Shown here: positions 18,405 to 27,708 of the stretch, piece after piece
How positions within the stretch are numbered: the first letter of the stretch is position 1
Layout: each line of letters begins with the position of its first letter
NCBI RefSeq assembly: GCF_023283485.1
Contig: NZ_JAKILU010000012.1
Span: forward strand, 47,143 to 111,142
Reading direction: 5' to 3'
DNA length: 64,000 nucleotides
From: Shewanella glacialipiscicola
GTDB lineage: Bacteria > Pseudomonadota > Gammaproteobacteria > Enterobacterales > Shewanellaceae
Notes under the pieces: generated by a model
What the model was told of the DNA's origin: nothing
Seen by the model: only the letters and a program-made list of their open reading frames with translations
Databases searched by the model: none
Translations under genes and position numbers: made by a program

Positions 18405-21400
18405 TTAACCAAGTGCATCGAAGTGCTTATCGTTTCTATACAACCATCTATATAAGGTTGGTAATACCAGTAACGTCAGCGCCGTCGAGCTAAATAAGCC
18501 ACCGATAATCACCACTGCTAACGGTTTTTGGATTTCGCTGCCCACGCCAGAAGATAATAAAATAGGGATCAAGCCTAATGCCGAGGTCAGTGCCGTCATT
18601 AATACCGGTCGTAATCGGCCAACGGTTCCTTCATATACGCAGTCATACAGTGCTTCACCACTTTGCCTACGCTGATTAATAGAATCCACCAACACCACAC
18701 CATTAAGTACGGCCACACCAAATAGAGTGATAAAGCCAATTGAGCTAGGCACAGATAAATAAGTGCCACTGACATACAAAGCCACTATGCCGCCAATCAA
18801 AGCTAAGGGTACGTTCGCCATAATGAGTAACACTTGCTTGAATGAACCAAAGGAGAAGTACAACAGCAAGGCAATCAAGGCGATAGAAACTGGCACCACT
18901 AGCATCAGCTTTTGCTGTGCCCGTTGCTGATTCTCATACTGACCACCAATGATCACCGTATAGCCTGCTGGTAAGTCAATTTGTGGTACTAAAGCATAGA
19001 TATCTTTCACCACAGAGCCCATATCGCGCCCTGCCACGTTAGCCTGCACCACCACGCGGCGCTGTACATCGTCACGGCGAATATTCGGCGGCGCCATTTC
19101 TACCTCTACTGTGGCAATTTCTTCTAAGCGTACCGTGGCACCATTAGTGCCACTGAGTAGCAAGTCTTTAATCGCATCGGGACTTTGGCGAAACTCCGCC
19201 GCGAGGCGCAGATTGATGTCGTATCTGGCATTACCATCAATAACCTGTCCCGCACTCGCACCGCCAATGCCTTGGCTAACAAGGCTCATCACTTGGTCGA
19301 CACTTATGCCATAACGCGCCAATAGCTCGCGCTTTGGCCGCACCACTAATTGCGCCTCACCGCTGACTTGCTCAAGTGATACATCAACAGCGCCGGGGGT
19401 TTTTGCGACTAAATCAGTGAGCGTTTGGCCCTTCTGTGACAATACCGCTAAATCTGGGCCGAATATTTTGATCGCCAATTGCGCTTTTACGCCCGAAAGC
19501 AACTCATCTACCCGCGTTGCAATCGGTTGTGAAAAGGTCAGCAAAAGCCCAGGGAACACACTGAGTTTAGTTTCCATCAAGCGTTGTAATGCTAAACGTG
19601 AACTCGCCGATTGCCACTCATCTATTGGTTTGAGCCCGATATAAATTTCGATATTACTCACAGGCTCAGGATCGCCGCCAAGCTCAGGCGCGCCAATGCG
19701 ACTTAAGGCATATTCCACCTCGGGAAACTCTAGCAAAATAGCCTCGAGTTTAGGCGCCACTTCAAGCGACGTGCCTAAACTGGCGGTCGGCGCCAGCGTC
19801 ACTCGCATGTTAATCGTGCCCTCCTCTAGTTCGGGGACAAACTCTGTACCCAGTTGCGGTAATAACAATAAGCTAAAACCAAACATCAATAGGGCACTGA
19901 GTATCACCATTTTTGGCCTTGCGAGTGTTGTTGTCAGTAGCCTGCGATAAGCCGTATCCAACGGCGCTAAAATTATACTTTGTTTAAGTACCACGCCATG
20001 CTTGAACAGATACACGGCAAGGGCTGGCACCGCAATAAGTGCTACCAACAGTGCCGATATCATCGCCAGAATAATACTGACCGCCATCGGCTGAAATAGC
20101 TTACCTTCAACCCCTTCTAGGGCAAACAGCGGTGCAAACACCACGATAATAATTGCGGTCGCAAAAAAGATAGGGCTACAAACCTCTTTTGCCGCAAGCA
20201 TGATGCGGATGACCATGCTATCGGCAGCCTTAGTTGAGTCAGTTACGCTATTTTTTCCGCTATCACTTCGTTCTCTAATCCCGTTAACACCATCCTCATC
20301 GCCGTGATAGGGGTCGAGCTCACCATCGGCGCGCGTGCTTGCCGCCTTTAAATGACGGCGATCTGGCTGAGTGAGATGCTTGAAAATATTCTCCACCATC
20401 ACCACAGAACCATCGACTAACATGCCGATCGCCACGGCTAAACCACCCAGCGACATTAAGTTTGCCGACAGCCCGTAGTAGGACATAGCCATTAACGCCA
20501 GCCCGATAGAAACGGGTATGGATAACAGCACCAGTAAGGTAGCCCGAATATTGACAAGGAACAGCGCCAAAATCACGACAATAAACACGAAGGCCATTAA
20601 CAGCGCATCACGCACCGTCGTTACGGCTTGTTTGACCAAATCAGCTTGATCGTAAAACACCTCAAAAGACACACCGTCGGGCAATCCCTGTTCAATAAGC
20701 TTCACCCGCGCGCTAATATCATCAATCGTCGCCTTAGTGTTAGCGCCCATGCGTTTAAGCACCACACCCGCCACCACTTCACCAAGAGGTTGCGCTTGTC
20801 CGCTAGTATCGCGGCGCGTCATCGTAACCGCGCCGACACGGATTTCACTGCCAAAGTCCACTTTGGCGATATCCCCCACGCGCACGGGTGTGCCTTTAGC
20901 CTCCGTAAGAGGGATTTGTGCGATCGCCACTAAACCCTCTTTCCCTGCGGGCAACATACCGTAACCGCGCACCACCAGCTGCTCTTGGCCTTGGTCCATA
21001 AACCAACCTCCAGCGTTACGGTTATTGCTTTCAAGCGCCTCGGTCACTTGCGCCATCGACAAGCCATAGGCACGCAGCTTATTGGGGTCGACCTGCACTT
21101 GGTATTGGCGCACATCGCCACCAAAAGACAACACTTCAGTCACGCCGCCAACGGGCATCAGTATCAGTTTCACTAGATAATCATTTAAGCTACGTAATTC
21201 GGTAGAACTGATGCCAGAGCTGGGTTCGGCGCGCAGAATATATTGATAGATCTGCCCTAACCCTGATGTGTTGGGGCCAATTTCAGGTACACCTACACCG
21301 CTTGGGATCATCTCCCGCGCCGCTTGCAACTGTTCAAACACCTGCTGGCGGGCAAAGTAAATATCCGTCCCTTCGGCAAAGACTACGGTCACGATAGATA

Positions 21401-21668
21401 AGCCAGTACGCGATAGCGAACGAACCTCAGTTACCGCAGGTAAGGCGTACATAGCCGATTCCACCGGATAACTGATGAGCTTTTCGACCTCTTCAGCCGC
21501 TAATCCTTCAGCCGCAGTATTAATGGTCACTTGCACGTTGGTGACATCGGGAAAAGCATCAAGATTTAATTTAGGTAACATAAACACGCTTGCTACTATC
21601 ATAGCGAGCAGCGCCAACACCACTAACAGCCGATTTTTAATCGCGGCTTCGATTAACTTTTGTAACAT
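18405..21668 (-). CDS. Heavy-metal efflux RND transporter, CusA/CzcA family
   Basis: This 1087-residue inner-membrane pump has 12 membrane segments and two large periplasmic domains. N-terminal LLVVLALLAMIVASVFMLPKL and the TM4 motif AIGMLVDGSVVMVENIFKHL mark the HME-RND class. The aspartate that precedes VDG in classic CzcA is Ala here, as in CusA, so the metal specificity is open. A charged, low-complexity insert of about 45 residues (from QPDRRHLKA to TKAADSMV) follows TM4 on the cytoplasmic side. It is the last gene of a four-gene efflux operon; GAGGG precedes the ATG. Confidence 0.93.
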   Translation of the reverse strand: MLQKLIEAAIKNRLLVVLALLAMIVASVFMLPKLNLDAFPDVTNVQVTINTAAEGLAAEEVEKLISYPVESAMYALPAVTEVRSLSRTGLSIVTVVFAEGTDIYFARQQVFEQLQAAREMIPSGVGVPEIGPNTSGLGQIYQYILRAEPSSGISSTELRSLNDYLVKLILMPVGGVTEVLSFGGDVRQYQVQVDPNKLRAYGLSMAQVTEALESNNRNAGGWFMDQGQEQLVVRGYGMLPAGKEGLVAIAQIPLTEAKGTPVRVGDIAKVDFGSEIRVGAVTMTRRDTSGQAQPLGEVVAGVVLKRMGANTKATIDDISARVKLIEQGLPDGVSFEVFYDQADLVKQAVTTVRDALLMAFVFIVVILALFLVNIRATLLVLLSIPVSIGLALMAMSYYGLSANLMSLGGLAVAIGMLVDGSVVMVENIFKHLTQPDRRHLKAASTRADGELDPYHGDEDGVNGIRERSDSGKNSVTDSTKAADSMVIRIMLAAKEVCSPIFFATAIIIVVFAPLFALEGVEGKLFQPMAVSIILAMISALLVALIAVPALAVYLFKHGVVLKQSIILAPLDTAYRRLLTTTLARPKMVILSALLMFGFSLLLLPQLGTEFVPELEEGTINMRVTLAPTASLGTSLEVAPKLEAILLEFPEVEYALSRIGAPELGGDPEPVSNIEIYIGLKPIDEWQSASSRLALQRLMETKLSVFPGLLLTFSQPIATRVDELLSGVKAQLAIKIFGPDLAVLSQKGQTLTDLVAKTPGAVDVSLEQVSGEAQLVVRPKRELLARYGISVDQVMSLVSQGIGGASAGQVIDGNARYDINLRLAAEFRQSPDAIKDLLLSGTNGATVRLEEIATVEVEMAPPNIRRDDVQRRVVVQANVAGRDMGSVVKDIYALVPQIDLPAGYTVIIGGQYENQQRAQQKLMLVVPVSIALIALLLYFSFGSFKQVLLIMANVPLALIGGIVALYVSGTYLSVPSSIGFITLFGVAVLNGVVLVDSINQRRQSGEALYDCVYEGTVGRLRPVLMTALTSALGLIPILLSSGVGSEIQKPLAVVIIGGLFSSTALTLLVLPTLYRWLYRNDKHFDALG

Positions 21669-21698
21669 ACAAAATCCCTCAAGCGTTCAGTGGCAACA

Positions 21699-22994
21699 TT
21701 AGTGGTTATGGATATCAAAGCCCGCTTTCGCCAACTCAGATGCTAAGAAAAATGCCCCACTAACCACGACCTTAAGCTGTGCTTGTCTAGCTTTTTCAAG
21801 CTCAGCACTTTGCACTACACTCAACCCACGCTGACGCTGCACCACTTCAACCTCAATCGATTCAAAACCATCTTCATCTTGAATAAAAATCTGCCAATCA
21901 CCATCGCCGCTACGGGTAAGCGCCGCATCGGGCAGCACAATTCCACCAGCCTTATCAGCAGAGTTGGCGATAGTATTGGCAAAATACAGCTCGGCAAATT
22001 GCCCCGCATGCAACACATGATTAGGATTGGGCATACTCACTAGCACTTGCTCGGTGCGCGTCACGCTATCAAGTTCATGGGAACGGCCAATAATTTTACC
22101 CGCCAGCGTTTTATCACCCACTTGTACCAAGGCGGCGCTGCCGACATTTATATGTGCAGTTTGCGTTGGCGTTAACTGCGCCTCGACCCATAAATAGGAT
22201 TCATCGGTCAGCTGCATTAACGGCGTACCGGCGCTAAACACTTGCCCTAGCATGGCGATATCCTGTTGCACCCGACCCTCAATCGGTGCCAGCAGTTGAT
22301 AACTACCAATCGCTTCAGGCGTCGATTCTAATGCGCGAATTTGCGCGCTCGTCATTTTAATGGCCTCTAAAATAGCCCGTTTAAGTTCGGCATCTACTTG
22401 TGCTTGCATACGGCGGCTAACACTCACAGCGCCCTCACTCATACGTTTAACTCTGCTCCATTCAGCGGCGGCATTGATATAATCTGCCTGCGCCTGGGCA
22501 ACCGCAGTGCCGCCCAAGGTAAGTAAAGGCTCACCTTTTTTAACCTCTTGCCCAGGTACTACATGGCGTGCCAGCACACGGACATCAAGCTGCGGAGCGA
22601 GGGTTGCGGTTCTATCGCGATCCACCACTAAGGTTGCTGTTGCACTAATATCCAGATTTAAGTTGGCGATATTCAAGCTATCGCTCGACAACGGCAACAA
22701 GCTAATGCCCGCTAAAGCTTGCTGCGCTGGTGTCAACCTCAGTGCTTGTTCGCCATGTTCATCAGCAGGCTCCGTTTTCGTGACTGAAGCGTGATCATCC
22801 CCAGCCCATGAAGATTGCGCGGTAAAAAGCGCCCCGCAGCCAAGCACAAAAAATGCGAGAGCGAGTGTCGACAGTTTAAATTGACGCTTTGCAGGCGCGG
22901 TGATTTCAGCTGCAGTCGATTTAGACATGACAATTATTTCTGATATAACAACCGTATAAGACTCGATAGCGTTAAAGTGATTATTTAAATTCAT
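21699..22994 (-). CDS. RND efflux periplasmic adaptor (CzcB/CusB-like)
   Basis: The product is a membrane-fusion protein with a hydrophobic export segment (LSTLALAFFVLGCGALFTAQ) and lipoyl halves (DVRVLARHVVPGQEVKKGEP and YQLLAPIEGRVQQDIAMLG) flanking a short hairpin. The beta-barrel and C-terminal domain follow. I start it at ATG 22994 because GAGGTAA lies 7 nt upstream. A later ATG at 22928 (MSKSTAAE) would give a more ordinary signal peptide, so the start is uncertain. It connects the RND pump to the outer-membrane channel. Confidence 0.9.
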   Translation of the reverse strand: MNLNNHFNAIESYTVVISEIIVMSKSTAAEITAPAKRQFKLSTLALAFFVLGCGALFTAQSSWAGDDHASVTKTEPADEHGEQALRLTPAQQALAGISLLPLSSDSLNIANLNLDISATATLVVDRDRTATLAPQLDVRVLARHVVPGQEVKKGEPLLTLGGTAVAQAQADYINAAAEWSRVKRMSEGAVSVSRRMQAQVDAELKRAILEAIKMTSAQIRALESTPEAIGSYQLLAPIEGRVQQDIAMLGQVFSAGTPLMQLTDESYLWVEAQLTPTQTAHINVGSAALVQVGDKTLAGKIIGRSHELDSVTRTEQVLVSMPNPNHVLHAGQFAELYFANTIANSADKAGGIVLPDAALTRSGDGDWQIFIQDEDGFESIEVEVVQRQRGLSVVQSAELEKARQAQLKVVVSGAFFLASELAKAGFDIHNH

Positions 22995-23007
22995 TAGTGT
23001 TACCTCA

Positions 23008-24429
23008 TTATTTGACTGTGCGTGCAACGGCGCTTGGCATTGAACTTTTCAATTCAGCGGAGCTGTCCAATAAGGGCATAAGCTGGCCGCTTTCGCCCAT
23101 CCAAGATAACCAGCTTTGATAAATAGCCGTTTCTAGGTTTAAGCCCACTAAATAGCTGGCGGCTAACTGACGGCGACTCTGTAAGTACTCGCTAGTACTC
23201 ACATCACCCGCCTGCCATTGTTGGTCTAAGGATTTAGCCGCTTTTGCGGCCGAGGTTTGCACTAGCTCGCGCCAGTCTTGGTAACGCTCTAATAAACGAG
23301 GTAACGCATGGAGGACTTGTTGCTGCTTGGCGGTAAGCACTCGCTCACGGGCAAGATAGCCTTGCTGTGCGATCGCGATGCCCTTATCGGCCACAGCTTG
23401 TAACTCACTGTAGTTATTACGCACGTGCAGAGGAATCGATACACCAACACCGAGCTTATTATCAGTGCCCTCTTTTTCAGCGCTGATACTGATAGTCGGG
23501 TCCGCTGAAGCGTTTGCCTTCACTTGCATCGTATTGACTCTGGCAAGCAACACTTGTTGGTAAGCACTCGAGAGAGCAGGCAAGGTTGACGCCGTATTCA
23601 CATCGCCTTTCAACTGTGTCACCGAGCGCTTAATTTCTTCGATAAACTCAGCGAAGGCAAAATGATGACCGCCCAGTAGTGCAATCACTTTGCCGTCAGC
23701 GACTAAATTTGCCTGCTCGGCAAGCGCATAATCGGCGGTATTGGTCGCAAGCTCCAAACGCATTAGTTGTAATTCGACGTTGGATAAATCCCCCGCAGCC
23801 AGCCGCTGCTCGGCAATATTGAGCTGCGCCTTGGTAAACCTGAATTGTTGCTCAGCAAAAGTCAGTGCCTTACGGCTTTGAGCTTGTTCTGCCAACGCCA
23901 GTAAACGTTCGGCTAACATTTGGCTACGCTCTAAGCCTATGTCTGCTAACAGGATTTGTGCTTCTAGTTCAGCACGATGCATTGCTACGCCGCGCTTATC
24001 GCCCCAATCAAGGGTTTGGCTCAGCCCTACGCTGTAGGAGTCGGTATCGGCATGTTGATAATTAAGCCCAAGTTCGGGGTTATACACGGCGCGATCTGCT
24101 GCTTGAATCACCAGTTCGGCTTGCTGTTGCTTTATAAGCTGCGCCTGCACTTCAGGTAACAGATTGAACTGTTTGAGTAACTCAGGCAGCCATTGGCCAA
24201 AGGCGATGTATGGCACTTCTATTTTTGGGGTAGGTAAACCCAGTGACTGAGCCTTAAATGCCTTAGCTTCGAGGGAATAAGTTTCAGTGAGGTGATTTTC
24301 TGCCGCGAGGGCAAAGGATGCGGGTACAAGGGTCAGCAATAAACCGTTGCCCAATAAACTATATCGACAACAAGATCGGCCTAGCCTCAATAACAAAGGC
24401 AAGGCATGGGCGAGAATATTTTTTTTCAT
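23008..24429 (-). CDS. Outer-membrane efflux protein, TolC/CzcC family
   Basis: This protein of about 473 residues has a signal peptide and two TolC-type repeats of long coiled-coil helices rich in Ala/Gln/Leu (for example LGLERSQMLAERLLALAEQA and ARERVLTAKQQQVLHALPRL). It forms the trimeric exit duct of the metal pump. The start at MKKNILAHA (24429) is favoured over an upstream one by AGGATT 6 nt before it. It is 13 nt upstream of the adaptor gene. Confidence 0.9.
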   Translation of the reverse strand: MKKNILAHALPLLLRLGRSCCRYSLLGNGLLLTLVPASFALAAENHLTETYSLEAKAFKAQSLGLPTPKIEVPYIAFGQWLPELLKQFNLLPEVQAQLIKQQQAELVIQAADRAVYNPELGLNYQHADTDSYSVGLSQTLDWGDKRGVAMHRAELEAQILLADIGLERSQMLAERLLALAEQAQSRKALTFAEQQFRFTKAQLNIAEQRLAAGDLSNVELQLMRLELATNTADYALAEQANLVADGKVIALLGGHHFAFAEFIEEIKRSVTQLKGDVNTASTLPALSSAYQQVLLARVNTMQVKANASADPTISISAEKEGTDNKLGVGVSIPLHVRNNYSELQAVADKGIAIAQQGYLARERVLTAKQQQVLHALPRLLERYQDWRELVQTSAAKAAKSLDQQWQAGDVSTSEYLQSRRQLAASYLVGLNLETAIYQSWLSWMGESGQLMPLLDSSAELKSSMPSAVARTVK

Positions 24430-24763
24430 CGTAAATCCTAACAATATCGAATGTAGAACGGCTGACTTGTGCGCCTTAATATGAGTGCATACTCACTATC
24501 AGGCTCAAATCAATAGGGCTAAGTTAATCAGCGCCGCTCGAATCATCCCGCCATGCTATACATGGGTAAAAATGCACCACTGGCTGCACCGCTAGCGACT
24601 CGTTAGCTAATAATTAATTAGTTATCATTGGCTAATAGTGCAGCGCGTCAGTTAAGGCAGTTTTATAGGGATGAATGTCAATGGCTTACCTCACAGCAAA
24701 GAATGAAATTCAATAGGATGAATCAATTACTCTCGGCCGAGGAATAAGCAAAATATTGAAGAA
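24430..24763. other. Gap inside the efflux operon, no gene
   Basis: 334 nt between the small Cys-rich gene and the OMF gene. It holds AT-rich dyads around TTAGCTAATAATTAATTAG and ATTGGCTAA that could be an internal promoter or operator. No ORF of note. Confidence 0.4.
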
Positions 24764-25240
24764 TTAAACGATAGGTGGGCGGTACTTAGGGAGATTATCA
24801 GGTGAGAAATAGGTTAAATCGTTAGCAAGGTAAACGCTTGCTAACGCCTGTTCAGGCTGGTTAAGCACTGAGGATAACAGTGCCACATGACCGCCATGAC
24901 ATTGGCAATCAAGACACAAATCAAAATCTTGTATTTCGGTAGTTTTCACTAAGTGTGAATGAAATTCACTGCCTAGATTTTTACCCGATGTTTTGCCCGC
25001 AATATCAACATCCAGTACAAATCCGAGACTTTGCTCGCTTGGGCATACGCAATCGAGACACTGAGTTAAGGTGGTCACTGACGCACTAAATTGCAAATGG
25101 GGGTGATTATCAGATTCTTCCGCGCTGTTACCCATATGTAGCTGATGCGCGCCTAAATTCGCACCGGCAAATTGCAGCACAATTATCGCTATCAGTAGGG
25201 TCACCATTCTTGTAAAGAAAGGCTTAGCGGAAGAATTCAA
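24764..25240 (-). CDS. Exported Cys/His-rich small protein of the metal-efflux operon
   Basis: This 158-residue protein has an N-terminal export segment (VTLLIAIIVLQFAGANLG) and two cysteine clusters, CLDCVCPSE and CLDCQCHGGH, with several histidines. It ends in PKYRPPIV. Short exported proteins with CxxCxC clusters and a C-terminal YRPP motif commonly precede CzcCBA/CusCBA genes and are thought to bind or sense the metal; their function is unproven. TTG at 25238-25240 follows AAGGTGAT and is the likely start. An ATG at 25207 is the alternative. Confidence 0.75.
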   Translation of the reverse strand: MNSSAKPFFTRMVTLLIAIIVLQFAGANLGAHQLHMGNSAEESDNHPHLQFSASVTTLTQCLDCVCPSEQSLGFVLDVDIAGKTSGKNLGSEFHSHLVKTTEIQDFDLCLDCQCHGGHVALLSSVLNQPEQALASVYLANDLTYFSPDNLPKYRPPIV

Positions 25241-25283
25241 ATATCACCTTATTACATTACGCACTGATTAATGAGTATCTCAA

Positions 25284-25490
25284 TTATTTAAACACACAGT
25301 GTTTAGCATAATCAGCCGCTTCGTTGGCAGTCCAATCGCCAGATGGCTTATTTTTCATCTGTTTACACCAAGCATCAGTGCCCACTTCAGGTGCACAGGC
25401 ACTAAGCCCTGCGGTAAACGCTAGCACCAATGCTATCGCGCTCACTTTAGACATCGAGGTTTTAGCAGCAAAAGATTTCAAGCAAGACAT
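25284..25490 (-). CDS. DUF3012 small lipoprotein
   Basis: This 68-residue product has a lipoprotein signal ending in the lipobox LSAC and the family pattern EVGTDAWCKQMKNKPSGDWTANEA in short form. DUF3012 proteins are small periplasm-facing lipoproteins of unknown function. AAGGAATTAAAT precedes the ATG at 25490, which decides the start over the longer upstream frame. It is a separate unit from the efflux operon. Confidence 0.85.
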   Translation of the reverse strand: MSCLKSFAAKTSMSKVSAIALVLAFTAGLSACAPEVGTDAWCKQMKNKPSGDWTANEAADYAKHCVFK

Positions 25491-25525
25491 ATTTAATTCC
25501 TTATAAATAAAACCCATTTGGGCCA

Positions 25526-25891
25526 TTAGATAGTTGATCGCTTTGTGATCCAAGCAATCGCTTTGGCTTTTTGCTCTAATGGAAACCAAGCAACTTCGCC
25601 TTGCATAAAAGGCCCCAGTAATCGTACCGAATTACCAACCCAATCAGGGCCGCCCACAAAGACTAGGGCTTCAAAACTCGGTAATTGGACTTCACCGCTA
25701 CCAGTGAGAGACTCAAATTCCCAGCCTTCGAGCAACACATCGGCCTCAACATACAGGCAAACTTGCCCCCAGTCTTTACGATAACTTTTAATCGCCGGTT
25801 GTAAGCGAGTACGATAATCGGTGGAAGACAACCGACCACTGGCAAAAAGACTGATAACACCCTTAGCAATATCGGGGATTTGGCATAACAT
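25526..25891 (-). CDS. SpoIIAA-like (STAS/SEC14-type) protein
   Basis: This 121-residue protein resembles the SpoIIAA-like family (PF11964). The N-terminal strand IPDIAKGVISLFASGRLSS is followed by helical YRTRLQPAIKSYRK, and the typical C-terminus reads LLGPFMQGEVAWFPLEQK then AIAWI. Such single-domain proteins may bind lipids or act as anti-sigma antagonist folds; the role here is unknown. The ATG at 25891 has GGAG 8 nt upstream. Confidence 0.75.
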   Translation of the reverse strand: MLCQIPDIAKGVISLFASGRLSSTDYRTRLQPAIKSYRKDWGQVCLYVEADVLLEGWEFESLTGSGEVQLPSFEALVFVGGPDWVGNSVRLLGPFMQGEVAWFPLEQKAKAIAWITKRSTI

Positions 25892-26042
25892 AGAGGCACT
25901 CCGAATCGAGAACACTTTTTGCAAGCACAGACCTTGGCCCATGCCTTGGAAAATAATGCGCCGATGATAACAAATCTATTGGAAAGCGATAAGCAGTTAT
26001 TGATGACTTCTCAATCTACGCTGAAAGATGCCTAAGTTTGCC

Positions 26043-26459
26043 ATGATAACAATCTCAAACCGTGTGGAACTTCAGGAAAATGAAATCGAGTGGCAATTTA
26101 TCCGTTCGAGTGGCGCGGGTGGCCAGCACTTAAATAAAGTCTCCACCGCCGCGCAGCTGATTTTTGATATTAAAAGCTCATCATTACCTGAATTTTATCA
26201 AGAGCGCTTGCTCAATAAGGCGGATCACCGCATCACTAAAAGCGGTAAAATTATTATAAAATGCCAAGCGAGTCGCAGCCAAGACTCCAACCGCCAAACC
26301 GCATTAGAGCAATTTATTGCCTTAGTGGCGAGTGTCGGTGAAGTGCAAAAAAAGCGTATCCCGACCCGCGCGACTAAGGGCAGCCAAACTCGGCGCTTAG
26401 ACACTAAAAAACAAAAAGGCGCGACGAAAGCCATGCGTCAGCAAAAGAGTGACTATTAA
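26043..26459 (+). CDS. arfB: Alternative ribosome-rescue factor / peptidyl-tRNA hydrolase ArfB
   Basis: This 138-residue protein is a class-I release-factor-like domain with the catalytic GGQ at residues 26-28 (SSGAGGQHLNKVSTAA). A basic C-terminal tail follows (TRRLDTKKQKGATKAMRQQK) that in YaeJ/ArfB enters the mRNA channel of stalled ribosomes. It frees ribosomes stuck on non-stop mRNA. The MITISN start is chosen by alignment with E. coli YaeJ; an ATG 15 nt upstream is possible. Confidence 0.92.
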   Translation: MITISNRVELQENEIEWQFIRSSGAGGQHLNKVSTAAQLIFDIKSSSLPEFYQERLLNKADHRITKSGKIIIKCQASRSQDSNRQTALEQFIALVASVGEVQKKRIPTRATKGSQTRRLDTKKQKGATKAMRQQKSDY

Positions 26460-26655
26460 TGGGTAATAAACATTAAGTAGCAGTTAAAATCGGCCAATAA
26501 TGGCGCAGGATTTCAATGGCATAATCGGCTCATGCATAATCGATGAACAGATAATGCAAAATCCAGTTGAACAGGTTAAGTTAGTGGTCTAGCACATACA
26601 TTAAACTCGATTTATCCTAGCTTGAACATTAAGGCTTGGAGTAAAGGAAAGCCCA

Positions 26656-27096
26656 ATGAGTCACAAAATTTTACTCGTCAATGGCCCTAATCTGAACCTC
26701 TTAGGTCGCCGCGAGCCCAGCGTTTACGGTCATCAAACCTTAGCCGGCATAGTCGCCGAACTACACCAGCAAGCCAAGCTGGCAGGCGTTGAGCTAGAAC
26801 ATATTCAGTCCAATGCCGAGTTTGAACTTATCAATGCGATTCATGCGACCGATGCACAACTGATTATTATCAATCCTGCCGCTTTTACCCATACCAGCGT
26901 TGCCCTGCGTGATGCCTTACTGGGGGTCGATATTCCTTTTTATGAAGTACATTTATCCAATGTGCACGCCCGTGAAGCCTTCCGTCAGCATTCTTATTTC
27001 TCAGATAAGGCGATAGGCGTAATTTGTGGTTTTGGCGCACAGGGTTATGAATTTGCGCTAGCAGCGGCCGTTAAGCGGCTAAATCAACCACAATAA
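26656..27096 (+). CDS. aroQ: Type II 3-dehydroquinate dehydratase
   Basis: This 146-residue protein catalyses the third shikimate step. [17 protein letters not shown] carries the catalytic Tyr24, and the catalytic His region is [11 protein letters not shown]. The later [19 protein letters not shown] carries substrate contacts. Compared with the usual INPGAYTH and SNAEHELI, this copy has INPAAFTH and SNAEFELI, so it is a somewhat divergent member. AAAGGAAAGCCC precedes the ATG. It lies directly upstream of an accB-like gene, as in many gammaproteobacteria. Confidence 0.93.
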   Translation: MSHKILLVNGPNLNLLGRREPSVYGHQTLAGIVAELHQQAKLAGVELEHIQSNAEFELINAIHATDAQLIIINPAAFTHTSVALRDALLGVDIPFYEVHLSNVHAREAFRQHSYFSDKAIGVICGFGAQGYEFALAAAVKRLNQPQ

Positions 27097-27131
27097 ATCC
27101 TATTCAATAGCGTACTTTGCAAGGGCAAAAA

Positions 27132-27620
27132 ATGGCAATGGATCTTCGTAAAATTAAAAAGCTCATTGAATTAGTACAAGAATCGGATATCGCAGAACTG
27201 GCGATAACCGAAGGTGAAGAATCGATTCGTATCACCCGCTATAGCCCTATGCCAGCTAATATACCCACGCAGCAATCTATGCCCGCAGCACAAGTACCGC
27301 CGATGAGCGCACAAGCAAAGATGACTAGCCAGCGCCATGTTTCACCGACAGCGGTTTCGCAGACAGCAAGTTCGCCAAGTACCGAAGGTTTTGTGCAAGT
27401 CTCGCCCATGGTCGGCACTTTTTATGCGGCAATCGAGCCCGATGATGTACCGCTGGTTAAAGTGGGCCAAAGGGTCAGCAAAGGTGAAGTTATTTGCATT
27501 ATCGAAGCGATGCGAATGATGAACCCCATTCAAGCTGAACGCGATGGCGTAATCCGCGCTATTTGGGTAAAAGACGGTGATGAAATCGTATTTGATCAAC
27601 CGCTATTTAGCTTAATCTAA
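27132..27620 (+). CDS. accB: AccB-like biotin carboxyl carrier protein lacking the biotin lysine
   Basis: This 162-residue protein has the AccB N-terminus (DLRKIKKLIELVQESDIAEL), a Pro/Ala/Gln linker (40-85) and the biotinyl domain (PMVGTFYAAIEPDDVPLVKV). At the site normally reading EAMKMMN it reads EAMRMMN. Arg128 (codon CGA, 27513-27515) replaces the lysine that biotin ligase modifies, so it cannot be biotinylated there. No accC follows, although accBC is normally an operon. This is probably a second, non-canonical copy. AAGGG 7 nt before the ATG decides the start. Confidence 0.88.
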   Translation: MAMDLRKIKKLIELVQESDIAELAITEGEESIRITRYSPMPANIPTQQSMPAAQVPPMSAQAKMTSQRHVSPTAVSQTASSPSTEGFVQVSPMVGTFYAAIEPDDVPLVKVGQRVSKGEVICIIEAMRMMNPIQAERDGVIRAIWVKDGDEIVFDQPLFSLI

Positions 27621-27708
27621 CCGCTCGCCTTAGCATGAATTGAAACGCACCGCAGAGCTGGGTTTAAGCAGCGATTTTCAAGCAAAGGCAGTATTAACCG
27701 AGGTCACT

